A DNA stretch of 64,000 bases, taken from the NCBI GenBank assembly GCA_035493955.1, contig DATJHI010000036.1, forward strand, positions 1-64,000, written 5' to 3'. The position numbers and the translations under genes are program-made. Source of the DNA: NCED01 sp035493955. GTDB taxonomy: Bacteria > Pseudomonadota > Alphaproteobacteria > Caulobacterales > Caulobacteraceae. Positions 25,694 through 33,858 of the stretch are shown here, piece after piece; positions within the stretch are counted from its first letter, which is position 1; each line of letters begins with the position of its first letter. The notes below the pieces were generated by a model that was not told where the DNA came from, made no database searches, and worked only from the letters and a program-made list of their open reading frames with translations.

Positions 25694-25699
25694 TGGGGA
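25694..25699 (-). promoter_or_regulatory. weak DnaA box (TCCCCA)
   Basis: TGGGGA on the plus strand is TCCCCA on the minus strand, the weak DnaA box sequence reported for the Caulobacter origin. It sits 19 bases to the right of CtrA box 2. Confidence 0.45.
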
Positions 25700-25734
25700 C
25701 GATGGCTCGCATCGATCCGGGACAGACGCCGCTG

Positions 25735-25740
25735 TCCCCA
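25735..25740 (+). promoter_or_regulatory. weak DnaA box (TCCCCA)
   Basis: Exact TCCCCA, a few bases from the stronger DnaA-like box at 25744. A six-base motif is weak evidence by itself; the clustering is what counts. Confidence 0.45.
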
Positions 25741-25743
25741 GGA

Positions 25744-25752
25744 TGTGGACGA
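25744..25752 (-). promoter_or_regulatory. possible stronger DnaA box
   Basis: Minus strand reads TCGTCCACA, seven of nine positions matching the Caulobacter box TGATCCACA and keeping the TCCACA core. Confidence 0.4.
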
Positions 25753-25797
25753 CCGTGGCCAAGCGGCGTCCCAATCTTGGACAATCACGGCCTTGCG

Positions 25798-25803
25798 TCC
25801 CCA
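25798..25803 (+). promoter_or_regulatory. weak DnaA box (TCCCCA)
   Basis: Third TCCCCA within 110 bases of the AT-rich core. Confidence 0.4.
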
Positions 25804-25940
25804 CCCGTCCCCCGGCCGGCTTGGCAAAATCGGCGGAAGCGGGTTTTCTCCCCGGCGCGACCTGGCGAAACCGCAATCCATCCCCGGATGGACCCCCAGC
25901 TTGACGGTGCGACAAAACGCGCCCCCTCCGATCCCCTGGC

Positions 25941-26789
25941 ATGACTGCAACCCCGCGCCTTTCGACCTATTTCCACGTCCACTTGGTGTCTGATTCCACC
26001 GGCGAAACCTTGAACGCCATGACCAAGGCGGTTTGCGCCCGCTTCGACGACGTGTTGCCGATCGAGCATTCCTATCCCTTGGTGCGCTCCCCGCGGCAGC
26101 TGGAGCGGGTGTTGCGGGAGATCGAGGCCGCCCCCGGCGTGGTCATCCACACCATCGTCGACGGGGTGCTGCGCAATGGCCTCGAGCAGGGGTGCCGGGA
26201 TATGGACGCTCCTTGCATCGCCGCCCTGGATCCGATGGTCGCCTCGCTCGGTCGCTACCTGGGCGCCTCGTTGTCGACCCGGGTGGGAGCCCAGCACGCC
26301 CTCGACACAGAATATTTCAACCGGATCGAAGCCCTGAACTACGCGATCGGCCACGACGACGGCCAAGGCGGCCAGAACCTGGCCAACGCCGACGTGGTGC
26401 TGCTGGGGGTCAGCCGGACCTCCAAGACTCCGACCAGCATCTATCTGGCCCACCGGGGGGTGCGCGCGGCCAATGTACCCCTCGTTCCCGGGGCCGAGCT
26501 TCCGCCTCAGCTGTTCCAGTTGAAGGGCCCATTGATCGTCGGTCTGGTGGTCTCCCCCGACCGATTGATCCAGATCCGGCGCAACCGCCTGTTGTCCCTG
26601 AACGAATCCCGCGAGAGCTCCTATGTGGACGTGGAGGCGGTGCGTGACGAGACGGTGCGGGCCCGCCGGCTATTCGAGAAGCACGGCTGGCCGGTGATCG
26701 ACGTCACCCGGCGGTCCGTGGAGGAGACCGCAGCCGCCGTGATCAATCTGTTGCACGCTCGCGACGCCGCGGCCTTGAACCGTTCATGA
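25941..26789 (+). CDS. ppsR: pyruvate, water dikinase regulatory protein (DUF299)
   Basis: Bifunctional Ser/Thr kinase and phosphorylase that switches PEP synthase or pyruvate phosphate dikinase off and on. 282 residues: N-terminal HLVSDSTGETLNAMTKA and the nucleotide-binding GVSRTSKTPTSIYLAHRG at about residues 153-170; SYVDVEAVRDE and VIDVTRRSVEETAA near the end. The right flank of the proposed origin, transcribed away from it, and the first gene of a run with maf, aroE and coaE, all overlapping by four bases. Confidence 0.93.
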   Translation: MTATPRLSTYFHVHLVSDSTGETLNAMTKAVCARFDDVLPIEHSYPLVRSPRQLERVLREIEAAPGVVIHTIVDGVLRNGLEQGCRDMDAPCIAALDPMVASLGRYLGASLSTRVGAQHALDTEYFNRIEALNYAIGHDDGQGGQNLANADVVLLGVSRTSKTPTSIYLAHRGVRAANVPLVPGAELPPQLFQLKGPLIVGLVVSPDRLIQIRRNRLLSLNESRESSYVDVEAVRDETVRARRLFEKHGWPVIDVTRRSVEETAAAVINLLHARDAAALNRS

Positions 26790-27379
26790 CCCCGGTGATC
26801 CTAGCGTCAAAGAGCACGGCGCGGGCCGCAGTGCTGCTCGGGGCGGGGGTGTTGTTCGAAACCGTCGGCTCCGGCGTGGACGAGGAGGCGGTCAAACAGG
26901 GCCTGTTGGCCGAACGGGCGAGTCCCCGCGATATCGCTGACTCCCTCGCGGAGCTGAAGGCCGTCCGGGTCTCGGGCCGCCGTCCAGGGTTGGTGATCGG
27001 CGCGGATCAGACCCTGGAGCTTGATGGGGCCCTGGTCGACAAGGCCGAGACTCTGGAGGACGCGCGGGAGCGGCTGCTCAGCCTGCGCGGCCGCACCCAC
27101 ATCCTGCACTCGGCCGTGGTGGTCGCCCGCGGCGGCGCCCCGATCTGGCGCGAGGTCAAAAGCGCCCGTATGAGCGTACGTCAGTTCACCACAGCTTGGC
27201 TCGACGGTTACCTGACGCGGGAGGGCGAGGCCCTGCTTGGCTCCGTCGGTTGCTATCGGCTGGAGAGCGAGGGCGTGCAGCTGTTCGACCGCATCGACGG
27301 CGACTATTTCACCATCCTGGGCCTGCCCCTGGTCGGTCTGTTGGACATCCTACGCAAGCATGGGGCGCTGACCACATGA
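26786..27379 (+). CDS. Maf-like nucleotide pyrophosphatase
   Basis: Family hydrolyses non-canonical or modified nucleoside triphosphates. 197 residues. Start VILASKSTARAAVLLGAG corresponds to the LASxSPRR loop of Maf but lacks the usual Pro-Arg-Arg. GADQTLELDG replaces the more common GADTVV; LLSLRGRTHILHSAVVV and GSVGCYRLESEGVQLFDRIDGDYFTILGLPL are conserved. This is the form commonly found beside aroE-coaE in alphaproteobacteria. ATGA overlap with ppsR. Substrate range may differ from canonical Maf. Confidence 0.87.
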   Translation: MTPVILASKSTARAAVLLGAGVLFETVGSGVDEEAVKQGLLAERASPRDIADSLAELKAVRVSGRRPGLVIGADQTLELDGALVDKAETLEDARERLLSLRGRTHILHSAVVVARGGAPIWREVKSARMSVRQFTTAWLDGYLTREGEALLGSVGCYRLESEGVQLFDRIDGDYFTILGLPLVGLLDILRKHGALTT

Positions 27380-28236
27380 GCGGGCGCCTTTCTTCGGGCA
27401 AGACCATGGTCGCTGGCGTCGCCGGCCGGCCCGTCCGTCATTCCTTGAGTCCCCTCATCCATTCGGCCTGGATCGCCGGCGGCGGGCTGGACGCGGCCTA
27501 TGTGCCGTTCCCCCTGGCCGAGGGAGGTTTCCTTCGCTTTGCCGAGGGCCTGCGGGGCGGGGCGGTGCGCGGACTCAATGTCACCATCCCGTTCAAGGAG
27601 GAGGCCCTCGCCCTTGCCGACGACGCGGACGCGCTGTCGCGGCGGGCCGGGGCGTCCAATCTTTTGATCTTCCACGAGGACGGGCGGATCGAGGCGCGCA
27701 ACACCGATGGGCCGGGAATGATCCAGGCCCTGGAACAGGTCCCCGGTTTCAAGGTCTCGGCGGCTCCGGCGGTGGTGCTGGGCGCGGGCGGCGCCGCCCG
27801 GGCGGCCGGGGCCGCCCTGATCGCTGCCGGCGTCCCGGAGCTGAGGCTGGTCAATCGCACTTGGAGCCGGGCGGCGGGTCTGGCCGAGGCCCTCCCACAG
27901 ACCTATGCCCAGCCCTGGGAAGACATGGCCAGGGCCTTCGATGGGGCTGGCGTAGTCGTCAACGCCACCGCCGCTGGGCTCCGGGGCGAGAACGACCTGA
28001 CGGACCTGCCCCTGGGCGCCTTGCCGCCATCGGCGGTGGTGATGGACATGGTCTACAATCCGCTGGAGACCGGCCTGCTGCGCGCCAGCCGGGCCAGCGG
28101 GCGGACGGTGGTCGACGGCCTCTCCATGCTGATCAACCAGGCCGTTCCTTCGTTCGAGGCCTTCTACGGCGTCTCTCCGCCCGCGGGGGTCGACGTGCGC
28201 GCCCTTTGCCTGGCCGCGCTGGAGGGCGGGGGGTGA
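27376..28236 (+). CDS. aroE: shikimate dehydrogenase
   Basis: NADPH-dependent reduction of 3-dehydroshikimate to shikimate in aromatic amino acid synthesis. 286 residues from ATG at 27376 (ATGA overlap with maf). Substrate-binding GVAGRPVRHSLSPLIHSAW with the Ser pair, LNVTIPFKEEAL with the catalytic Lys, the NTDGPGM Asn-Thr-Asp, the NADP site VLGAGGAARAAGAAL and the NRTWSR loop specifying NADPH. Ends with GLSMLINQAVPSFEAFYG. All key residues present. Confidence 0.95.
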   Translation: MSGRLSSGKTMVAGVAGRPVRHSLSPLIHSAWIAGGGLDAAYVPFPLAEGGFLRFAEGLRGGAVRGLNVTIPFKEEALALADDADALSRRAGASNLLIFHEDGRIEARNTDGPGMIQALEQVPGFKVSAAPAVVLGAGGAARAAGAALIAAGVPELRLVNRTWSRAAGLAEALPQTYAQPWEDMARAFDGAGVVVNATAAGLRGENDLTDLPLGALPPSAVVMDMVYNPLETGLLRASRASGRTVVDGLSMLINQAVPSFEAFYGVSPPAGVDVRALCLAALEGGG

Positions 28237-28853
28237 TCCTCCTCGGCCTTACCGGCTCGATCGGCATGGGCAAATCCACCACCGCCGGGCTGTTCGCCGA
28301 AATGGGAGTCCCCGTCTATGACGCGGACGCCGCGGTGCATCGCGCCTATGCCGCTGGGGGTCCCGCGGTCGCACCGCTCGAGGCGGCCTTCCCCGGCGTA
28401 ACCCACGCCGGCGGCATCGACCGCGAAAAACTGAGCGCGCGGGTGACCGGCGACCCGGCGGCTCTCGCCCGACTCGAATCCATCGTCCATCCCCTGGCGG
28501 CGCAGGCGCGCACCGCCTTTGTCGAACAGGCCAGGGGCGCCGGGGCCTCGGTGGCGGTGCTGGACATTCCCCTGTTGTTCGAGACCGGCGGCGACGCCCT
28601 GGTCGACGCGGTGGTGGTGGTCAGCGCCCCGGCCGAGGTGCAGCGCCAGCGGGCCCTGGCCCGGCCGGGCATGACGACGGCCAAGTTGGCGGCGATCCTG
28701 GCCCGCCAGATCCCGGACGCGGAAAAGCGGGCGAAGGCCGACTTCATCGTCGATACGGGCTCTGGCCTCGCAGTCGCCCGCGACGCGGTGCGGCATATCC
28801 TGCGCGTCGTCACCGCGCCAGGGTGGACCGGACGCCGGAGGCGTGACGGCTAG
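28233..28853 (+). CDS. coaE: dephospho-CoA kinase
   Basis: Last step of coenzyme A synthesis. 206 residues starting at a GTG (28233) that overlaps the aroE stop as GTGA and has GGAGGGCGGG upstream. Walker A GSIGMGKST at residues 8-16, the DADAAVHRAY lid-region Asp, VLDIPLLFETGG and the C-terminal KRAKADFIVDTG are diagnostic. Confidence 0.94.
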   Translation: MILLGLTGSIGMGKSTTAGLFAEMGVPVYDADAAVHRAYAAGGPAVAPLEAAFPGVTHAGGIDREKLSARVTGDPAALARLESIVHPLAAQARTAFVEQARGAGASVAVLDIPLLFETGGDALVDAVVVVSAPAEVQRQRALARPGMTTAKLAAILARQIPDAEKRAKADFIVDTGSGLAVARDAVRHILRVVTAPGWTGRRRRDG

Positions 28854-28892
28854 CCCTCTGGACGCCGCCGTCGAACCGATTCAAAAACTGGC

Positions 28893-29594
28893 ATGGCCCG
28901 CGAAATCGTTCTCGACACCGAAACCACAGGCCTCGATCCCAAGACCGGCCACCGGCTGGTGGAAATCGCCTGTATCGAGATCGAAGACCTGCTGCCCACC
29001 GGGCGCACCTTCCATCGCTATCTCGATCCAGGGCGCGACTGCGACCCGGAGGCCGAAAAGGTCCATGGCCTGTCGCGGGCCTTCCTGAAGGGCAAGCCGC
29101 GCTTCGAGACCCTGGTCGACGAGTTCCTGGACTTCGTCGGCGACGCGCCTCTGGTCGCCCACAACGCCGCATTCGATCGCGGCTTCGTCAACGCCGAGCT
29201 GGAGCGGGCGGGCCGGGCGGCCATCCCGGACCCCCGCTGGACCTGCACCTATGTGCTGGCCCAGAAGAAGTTTCCGGGGATGTACAACTCCCTCGACGCC
29301 TTGTGTAAGCGCTTCAAGATCTCGCTGGCCGACCGGGAGAAACACGGCGCCCTGATCGACACCCGCCTGCTGTCGATGGTCTATCTGGAGCTGCACGGCG
29401 GCAAAGAGCGCGGTCTCGACCTGGCGCCGAAGGCGGCTCCGAAGACGGTTCGGGTCGAAGGGACCATGATCGGCGGCTACGGCCCACGGCCCCGTCCCTT
29501 GGCTCCGCGCTCGACCGACGAGGAACGCGCCGCCCATGCCGCCTTCGTGGCCGGGACCCTGAAGGACAAGGCGATCTGGGCGACCCTGGAATAG
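28893..29594 (+). CDS. dnaQ: DNA polymerase III epsilon subunit (3'-5' exonuclease)
   Basis: Proofreading subunit of the replicative polymerase. 233 residues. Exo I motif REIVLDTETTGLDP with Asp8 and Glu10, Exo II VAHNAAFDRGFVN, Exo III with HGALIDTRLLSMVYLEL giving the His-Asp pair. The C-terminal tail is short, as usual in alphaproteobacteria. 39 bases after coaE; likely the same operon. Convergent with secB. Confidence 0.95.
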   Translation: MAREIVLDTETTGLDPKTGHRLVEIACIEIEDLLPTGRTFHRYLDPGRDCDPEAEKVHGLSRAFLKGKPRFETLVDEFLDFVGDAPLVAHNAAFDRGFVNAELERAGRAAIPDPRWTCTYVLAQKKFPGMYNSLDALCKRFKISLADREKHGALIDTRLLSMVYLELHGGKERGLDLAPKAAPKTVRVEGTMIGGYGPRPRPLAPRSTDEERAAHAAFVAGTLKDKAIWATLE

Positions 29595-29631
29595 CAGCTT
29601 CGCCCCTTTGCCGGGACGGCGGGGAGCGACC

Positions 29632-30135
29632 TCAGGCGTTGCCGAAGGTCTGGCCGTCGGGGGTGCGGATCAGGCCTTCTTGCTGGTTCTGCCGAGAGGC
29701 GTAGATCGCCCCGAAATCCAGCGGCTCCAGCAGGAAGGGCGGGAAGCCCCCGTCGACGATCAGGTCGGCGATGATCCGGCGGGCGAAGGGGAACAGGTAG
29801 CGCGGGCACTCGGTCAGCAGCGAGGATTCCAGCATCTCCGACGGAACGCCGGAAATCTCGAACAGGCCGCCGTAGACCAGCTCGACCTGGAAATGCACCT
29901 GGTCCTCGCGGCTGGCCTTGACCGACAGCTTCAGGTCGACCTCGAACAGACCGTCGGAACGGCCCCGCGCGCTCATCTCGACCCCAAGCTCCACATTGGG
30001 CTGGCCGTCGGCCATGCGCATGGAATCCGGGGCGCGGGGATTCTCGAACGAAAGGTCGCGGGTGAACTGGGCCAGGACCCTCAGCTGCGGCGCTGGCGGG
30101 GGCGTGAGGTCTGTTCCAGCGTCGACGTCGGTCAT
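29632..30135 (-). CDS. secB: protein-export chaperone SecB
   Basis: Tetrameric cytosolic chaperone that keeps preproteins unfolded and hands them to SecA. 167 residues from ATG at 30135: LRVLAQFTRDLSFENPRAP, FEVDLKLSVKASRED, VELVYGGLFEISGVP, CPRYLFPFARRIIADLIVDG and GFPPFLLEPLDFGAIY. Divergent from the Tim44-like gene. Upstream in-frame start codons would add only a basic extension unlike the family. Confidence 0.95.
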   Translation of the reverse strand: MTDVDAGTDLTPPPAPQLRVLAQFTRDLSFENPRAPDSMRMADGQPNVELGVEMSARGRSDGLFEVDLKLSVKASREDQVHFQVELVYGGLFEISGVPSEMLESSLLTECPRYLFPFARRIIADLIVDGGFPPFLLEPLDFGAIYASRQNQQEGLIRTPDGQTFGNA

Positions 30136-30342
30136 GGCGGTCTCGCAAACGGACAGCGGGAAACGCCCATTGTGGGCCCCGCCGGGTCGGCGGGTCGCTA
30201 ACATGGGCAGCGGATGGGCGCAACGCGCACGACGGCCCCTGACGCGGCGGCTCATCCGGCCTATATTAAGGATTGCGCCTGCAACTGGCGCGGTGGGCGG
30301 CCGTTGTTAGCGGGCGTCATCGGACGAGAGAACGGTCACCCT

Positions 30343-30960
30343 TTGCAAGTGCTCGAATTGGTCATCTTCGCCGCCCTGGCCGCCGTGGTGCTGTTCCAGC
30401 TCTATACGGTGCTCGGCCGGCGCGTCGGGCGTCAACCTGAGGACGCCACCGAAACCGGACGTCCGCGCCCCGTCGGCGAGGCCGAAACGCGCCGACTGGA
30501 AGAGCCTCAGGTCGAGAACCTCCCCCTTTCCGGAGTGGCCGCGGTCCAGGCGCGCGATCCCGCTTTCGAACCCGGCCGGTTCCTGGCCGGGGCGACCGGC
30601 GCTTACGAGATGGTGGTCCGGGCCTTCGCCGAGGGCGATCGCGCAACTTTGAAGGGTCTGGTTTCGCCTTCTGTTTACCAAACCTTCGATAAGGCTATCT
30701 CGCAGCGCGAAGCGGACGGCCGGACCGGGTCCGTGGAGTTCCTCCATCCGCCGCGCGCGGACCTGGAGAGTGCCGACATGAGCGGAAATCTGGCGCGCGC
30801 GCGGGTGCGCTTCCTGGCCGAAGTGCGGGACCGGTCCAAGGGACCGGAAGGCGAATCGGTGGAAGACCGCCGCACGGCCGAAATCTGGACCTTCGAGCGG
30901 TCGGTGGACAGCCGGGATCCCAACTGGGCATTGGCCCGGGTCGACGCGGCCGAAGCCTGA
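30343..30960 (+). CDS. Tim44/TimA-like inner-membrane protein
   Basis: About 205 residues. The N-terminal helix LELVIFAALAAVVLFQLYTVLGRRVGRQ anchors it; after a charged linker comes a Tim44-like domain (GAYEMVVRAFAEGDRATLKG, LVSPSVYQTFDKAISQRE, IWTFERSVDSRDPNWALARV). In Caulobacter a homologue (TimA) is in the inner membrane. The start is uncertain: TTG at 30343 is listed and a GTG lies at 30349. Its stop overlaps the mltA start (TGATG), as in many relatives, next to secB. Confidence 0.85.
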   Translation: MQVLELVIFAALAAVVLFQLYTVLGRRVGRQPEDATETGRPRPVGEAETRRLEEPQVENLPLSGVAAVQARDPAFEPGRFLAGATGAYEMVVRAFAEGDRATLKGLVSPSVYQTFDKAISQREADGRTGSVEFLHPPRADLESADMSGNLARARVRFLAEVRDRSKGPEGESVEDRRTAEIWTFERSVDSRDPNWALARVDAAEA

Positions 30961-32264
30961 TGCGCGTCCTATGGGCGCTGGTCGCCGCCGCGGGCCTCGT
31001 GCTTTCGGCCTGTGCGACCACGCCGTCGCCGAAGCCTGTAGCGGCGGCCCATCGCCCTCCCCAGCATCCCGAGGTCCGCCCCCCATCACCCCCTGTCGCA
31101 GTCGCGCCGCCGACCGAGACCGTGCGGCCCTACCGGCGGCCTTCGGAAACCACAAACCTGAGCGCCTTGCCCGGCTGGGCCGAGGAAGATCACCTGGCCG
31201 CGCTCGCCGCCTTCCAGTCGGGCTGCGGCGCGGCCCGCGAACCCCTGATGCGCGCCGCCTGCCAGGCAGGGCGATCGGTGATCGCCCGCGACGACGCCAC
31301 GGCCAAGGCGTTCTTCGAGCAGAATTTCCGCGCTGAGCCCGCCGGCGACGGCCAGGAAGGCGTTCTCACAGCCTATTTCGCCCCCGAATATCCGGCCCGG
31401 GCGACGCCGGACGCCGAATTCTCCGCTCCCGTTCGACCCAAGCCGGGCCGACCGGTGGAAATGGCATCGCCTGCTGTCGCTGCCCCGCCACCCTCCGATC
31501 CGTCCGACCTCATCGACGTCGCCCTCGCCAAGGCCGAGGATCCCGCTCCCCGACCGTCCCAGTCCGAGCGTGTGGACCTGTCCAATGCCGACCGGGCCGT
31601 GATCGACCGCAGCGCCCCGGACGGCGCCCTCGCCTGGATGCGTCCGGAGGACCTGTTCTTCCTGCAGATCCAGGGCTCGGGGGTGCTCAGCTTCCCCGAC
31701 GGCAGGCGGATGAAGGCCGCCTATACCGCCGACAACGGCAAGCCCTTCGTGGCCATCGCCCGACCAATGGTGAACCAGGGTCTTCTGGGCAATGCCGGCG
31801 CTTCCGGAGACAATATCCGCGGCTGGCTGGCGAGCCATCGGGGACCCCAGGCCCAGGCGGTGATGTGGCTCAATCCGCGTTATGTCTTCTTCGCCCTCAG
31901 CCCCGACGACGGGCGCGAACCGGCGGGCGCCGCCGGGGTGCCGCTGCCGGCCGGGCGGGCCATCGCCATAGATCCGGGCCGGCACGCCTATGGAGAACTG
32001 TTCTGGATCGACGCCAGCGCCCCGGCCTTGAACGGCGCGGCGCGGGTCTACCGTCGCGCGGTGATGGCCTTGGACACCGGGTCGGCGATCCGCGGCGAGG
32101 TGCGGGCCGACCTTTACATCGGGCGGGGCTCGGTCGCCGGCTCCGAAGCCGGGCGGGTGCGCCATACGCTGAAGATGACCCGCCTGGTCCCCGTCCAGAA
32201 GGACGCCCGGAGCGGAAGCGGGAGCGTCGGGCTTGAAACGGCCGCTGCGGCCGGAGGAGGTTAG
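30960..32264 (+). CDS. mltA: membrane-bound lytic murein transglycosylase A
   Basis: Cleaves peptidoglycan glycan strands to 1,6-anhydro ends at the outer membrane. 434 residues: signal with lipobox LVLSAC, a Pro-rich linker, then the MltA barrel (GVLTAYFAPEYPA; SGVLSFPDGRRMKAAYTADN; FVAIARPMVNQG) and 3D domain (GRAIAIDPGRHAYGELFWID; GSAIRGEVRADLYIGRG). Catalytic Asp within DLYIG/ALDTGSAI region. Upstream overlap with the Tim44-like gene; downstream overlaps smr by 32 bases. Confidence 0.93.
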   Translation: MRVLWALVAAAGLVLSACATTPSPKPVAAAHRPPQHPEVRPPSPPVAVAPPTETVRPYRRPSETTNLSALPGWAEEDHLAALAAFQSGCGAAREPLMRAACQAGRSVIARDDATAKAFFEQNFRAEPAGDGQEGVLTAYFAPEYPARATPDAEFSAPVRPKPGRPVEMASPAVAAPPPSDPSDLIDVALAKAEDPAPRPSQSERVDLSNADRAVIDRSAPDGALAWMRPEDLFFLQIQGSGVLSFPDGRRMKAAYTADNGKPFVAIARPMVNQGLLGNAGASGDNIRGWLASHRGPQAQAVMWLNPRYVFFALSPDDGREPAGAAGVPLPAGRAIAIDPGRHAYGELFWIDASAPALNGAARVYRRAVMALDTGSAIRGEVRADLYIGRGSVAGSEAGRVRHTLKMTRLVPVQKDARSGSGSVGLETAAAAGGG

Positions 32265-32763
32265 GCTCTGGGCCCAGGTGGCCTCGACCGTACGCCCGGC
32301 CCACGGCCGCGCTGTTCCGGTCCCGCCGCCTGAGCCGGAGCCTGTGGCGGCGCCCCTCAAGGCGCCGAAGGCGACCAGGCCCCCGCCCCCCGGGCCCATG
32401 GCCAGGCGCGCCCCGCCAAAGCCGCCGGCCGCGCCGGATCGGATCGAACCCAACCGCTATCGCCGCATCGCACGGGACGGCGAGGCCATGGAGCAACGGC
32501 TCGACCTGCACGGCTTCACCCAGGACCGGGCGCGGACAGCCCTGCACGGCTTCATCGAGCGGGCCCAGGCGAACGGCGCGCGCTCGGTCCTGATCATCAC
32601 CGGCAAGGGGGTGCAGGGGGACGGGATCCTGCGCCGCCAAGTCCCCGAATGGCTGGCCGAGGCCCCCTCCCGCTCGCGGGTGGCCGGGGTCTCCTTCGCC
32701 GACCGGCGACACGGGGGCGAAGGGGCCCTCTATGTTGCGCTGAAGCGGCTGGGCAAGTCGTAG
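32233..32763 (+). CDS. Smr-domain protein
   Basis: 176 residues: a Pro/Ala-rich N-terminal half and a C-terminal Smr domain with RLDLHGFTQDRARTAL (LDLHG motif) and VLIITGKGVQGDGILRRQVPEW (the T/S-G-KG loop), which in this family gives endonuclease or nucleic acid-binding activity. TTG start at 32233 within the mltA end; mltA-smr pairing is usual in alphaproteobacteria. Ends one base before the convergent hisE stop. Confidence 0.9.
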   Translation: MKRPLRPEEVRLWAQVASTVRPAHGRAVPVPPPEPEPVAAPLKAPKATRPPPPGPMARRAPPKPPAAPDRIEPNRYRRIARDGEAMEQRLDLHGFTQDRARTALHGFIERAQANGARSVLIITGKGVQGDGILRRQVPEWLAEAPSRSRVAGVSFADRRHGGEGALYVALKRLGKS

Positions 32764-32764
32764 G

Positions 32765-33091
32765 CTATTTCGGTCGCGCCGCCTTCTCGTCCAGCCCCGA
32801 CCGGCCCTCGCGGGCGTCGAGCTTGGCGGCGACGGCGTCGGGATCGACGCCGCTGGCGGCGAGCAGCACCAGCCAGTGGTACAGCAGATCCGCGCTCTCG
32901 GCGGCCAGGGCGTCCGCATCCCCCTGGATGGCGGCGACGACGGTCTCGATCGCCTCCTCGCCGAACTTCTTGGCCGCTCGTTCGGGACCTTCCGCCAGCA
33001 GCCTGGCGGTGTAGGAGCTGGACGGATCGGCGCCCCGCCGGGTCTGGATGGTGGCGTTCAGGCGGGCCAGGGTCTCGGTCAGGCGCTGCAT
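32765..33091 (-). CDS. hisE: phosphoribosyl-ATP pyrophosphohydrolase
   Basis: Second step of histidine synthesis. 108-residue all-helical MazG-type protein with SSYTARLLAEGPERAAKKFGEEAIETVVAA, whose Glu residues bind Mg2+, and the ESADLLYHWLVLLAASGV block. Last gene of the operon; its ATG overlaps the hisF stop. Confidence 0.95.
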   Translation of the reverse strand: MQRLTETLARLNATIQTRRGADPSSSYTARLLAEGPERAAKKFGEEAIETVVAAIQGDADALAAESADLLYHWLVLLAASGVDPDAVAAKLDAREGRSGLDEKAARPK

Positions 33092-33852
33092 CAGCTCAGC
33101 CTAACCGGCAGGCCGGCGGCGTCCAGGGCGGCCTTGGCCTGGCCGACGCTGATCTCGCCGAAGTGGAAGATGGAGGCGGCCAGCACCGCGTCGGCGCCCC
33201 CGTCGCGCACCGCCTCGACCATGTGGCCCTCGCTGCCCGCTCCGCCCGAAGCGATCACCGGCACGGAGACCGCGTCGGTGATGGTCCGAAGCAGGCGGGT
33301 GTCATAGCCGGTCTTGGCGCCGTCGCGGTCCATCGAGGTCAAGAGGATCTCCCCTGCCCCTTTCTCCACCGCTAGGCGCGCGTAGTCGAGGGCGTCCAGC
33401 CCGGTATCTTTTCGTCCGCCATAGGTGAACACCCGCCAGCGGCCGGGCTCGACCTGTTTGGCGTCGATGGCGGCGACCACGCATTGCGAGCCGAAGGCGT
33501 CGGCGCAGCGGGCGATCAGGTCCGGGTCCTCCACCGCAGCGGTGTTGACCGCGATCTTGTCGGCCCCCGACAGCAGGAGGGCGCGGGCATCCCCGACGCT
33601 GCGGACGCCGCCGCCCACCGACAGGGGCATGAAACAGACCGCGGCGGTGCGGGCGATAACCTCGTGGATCGGCTCGCGGCCCTCGTGGCTGGCGGTGATG
33701 TCGAGGAACATCAGTTCATCGGCGCCCGCCGCGTCGTAGGCCTGGGCCTGCTCCACCGGATCGCCGGCGTCGCGCAGGGACAGGAACTGCACGCCCTTGA
33801 CCACGCGGCCGTCCTTCACGTCGAGGCAGGGAATGACGCGGACCTTGATCAT
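33091..33852 (-). CDS. hisF: imidazole glycerol phosphate synthase, cyclase subunit
   Basis: Makes imidazole glycerol phosphate and AICAR with HisH. 253-residue TIM barrel beginning IKVRVIPCLDVKDGRVVKGV with catalytic Asp11, ELMFLDITASHEGRE, the conserved SVGGGVRS phosphate-binding loop, LLTSMDRDGAKTGYD with the second catalytic Asp, and VIASGGAGSEGH near the end. Six bases follow hisA. Confidence 0.97.
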   Translation of the reverse strand: MIKVRVIPCLDVKDGRVVKGVQFLSLRDAGDPVEQAQAYDAAGADELMFLDITASHEGREPIHEVIARTAAVCFMPLSVGGGVRSVGDARALLLSGADKIAVNTAAVEDPDLIARCADAFGSQCVVAAIDAKQVEPGRWRVFTYGGRKDTGLDALDYARLAVEKGAGEILLTSMDRDGAKTGYDTRLLRTITDAVSVPVIASGGAGSEGHMVEAVRDGGADAVLAASIFHFGEISVGQAKAALDAAGLPVRLS

Positions 33853-33858
33853 GGCCGA

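Larger units (their letters stand above)
25442..25940. other. oriC: probable chromosomal replication origin (Cori-like)
   Basis: 499 gene-free bases between divergent hemE and ppsR, the position of the mapped Caulobacter crescentus origin. It holds an AT-rich core (about 25642-25683), two perfect CtrA boxes, a third repeat related to them, three TCCCCA weak DnaA boxes and a TCCACA-containing stronger box. It also has one GANTC site (CcrM methylation) at about 25508. ParA, ParB and parS lie 8-13 kb away. Location and motif content are seen directly; origin function is inference from Caulobacter. Confidence 0.82.
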
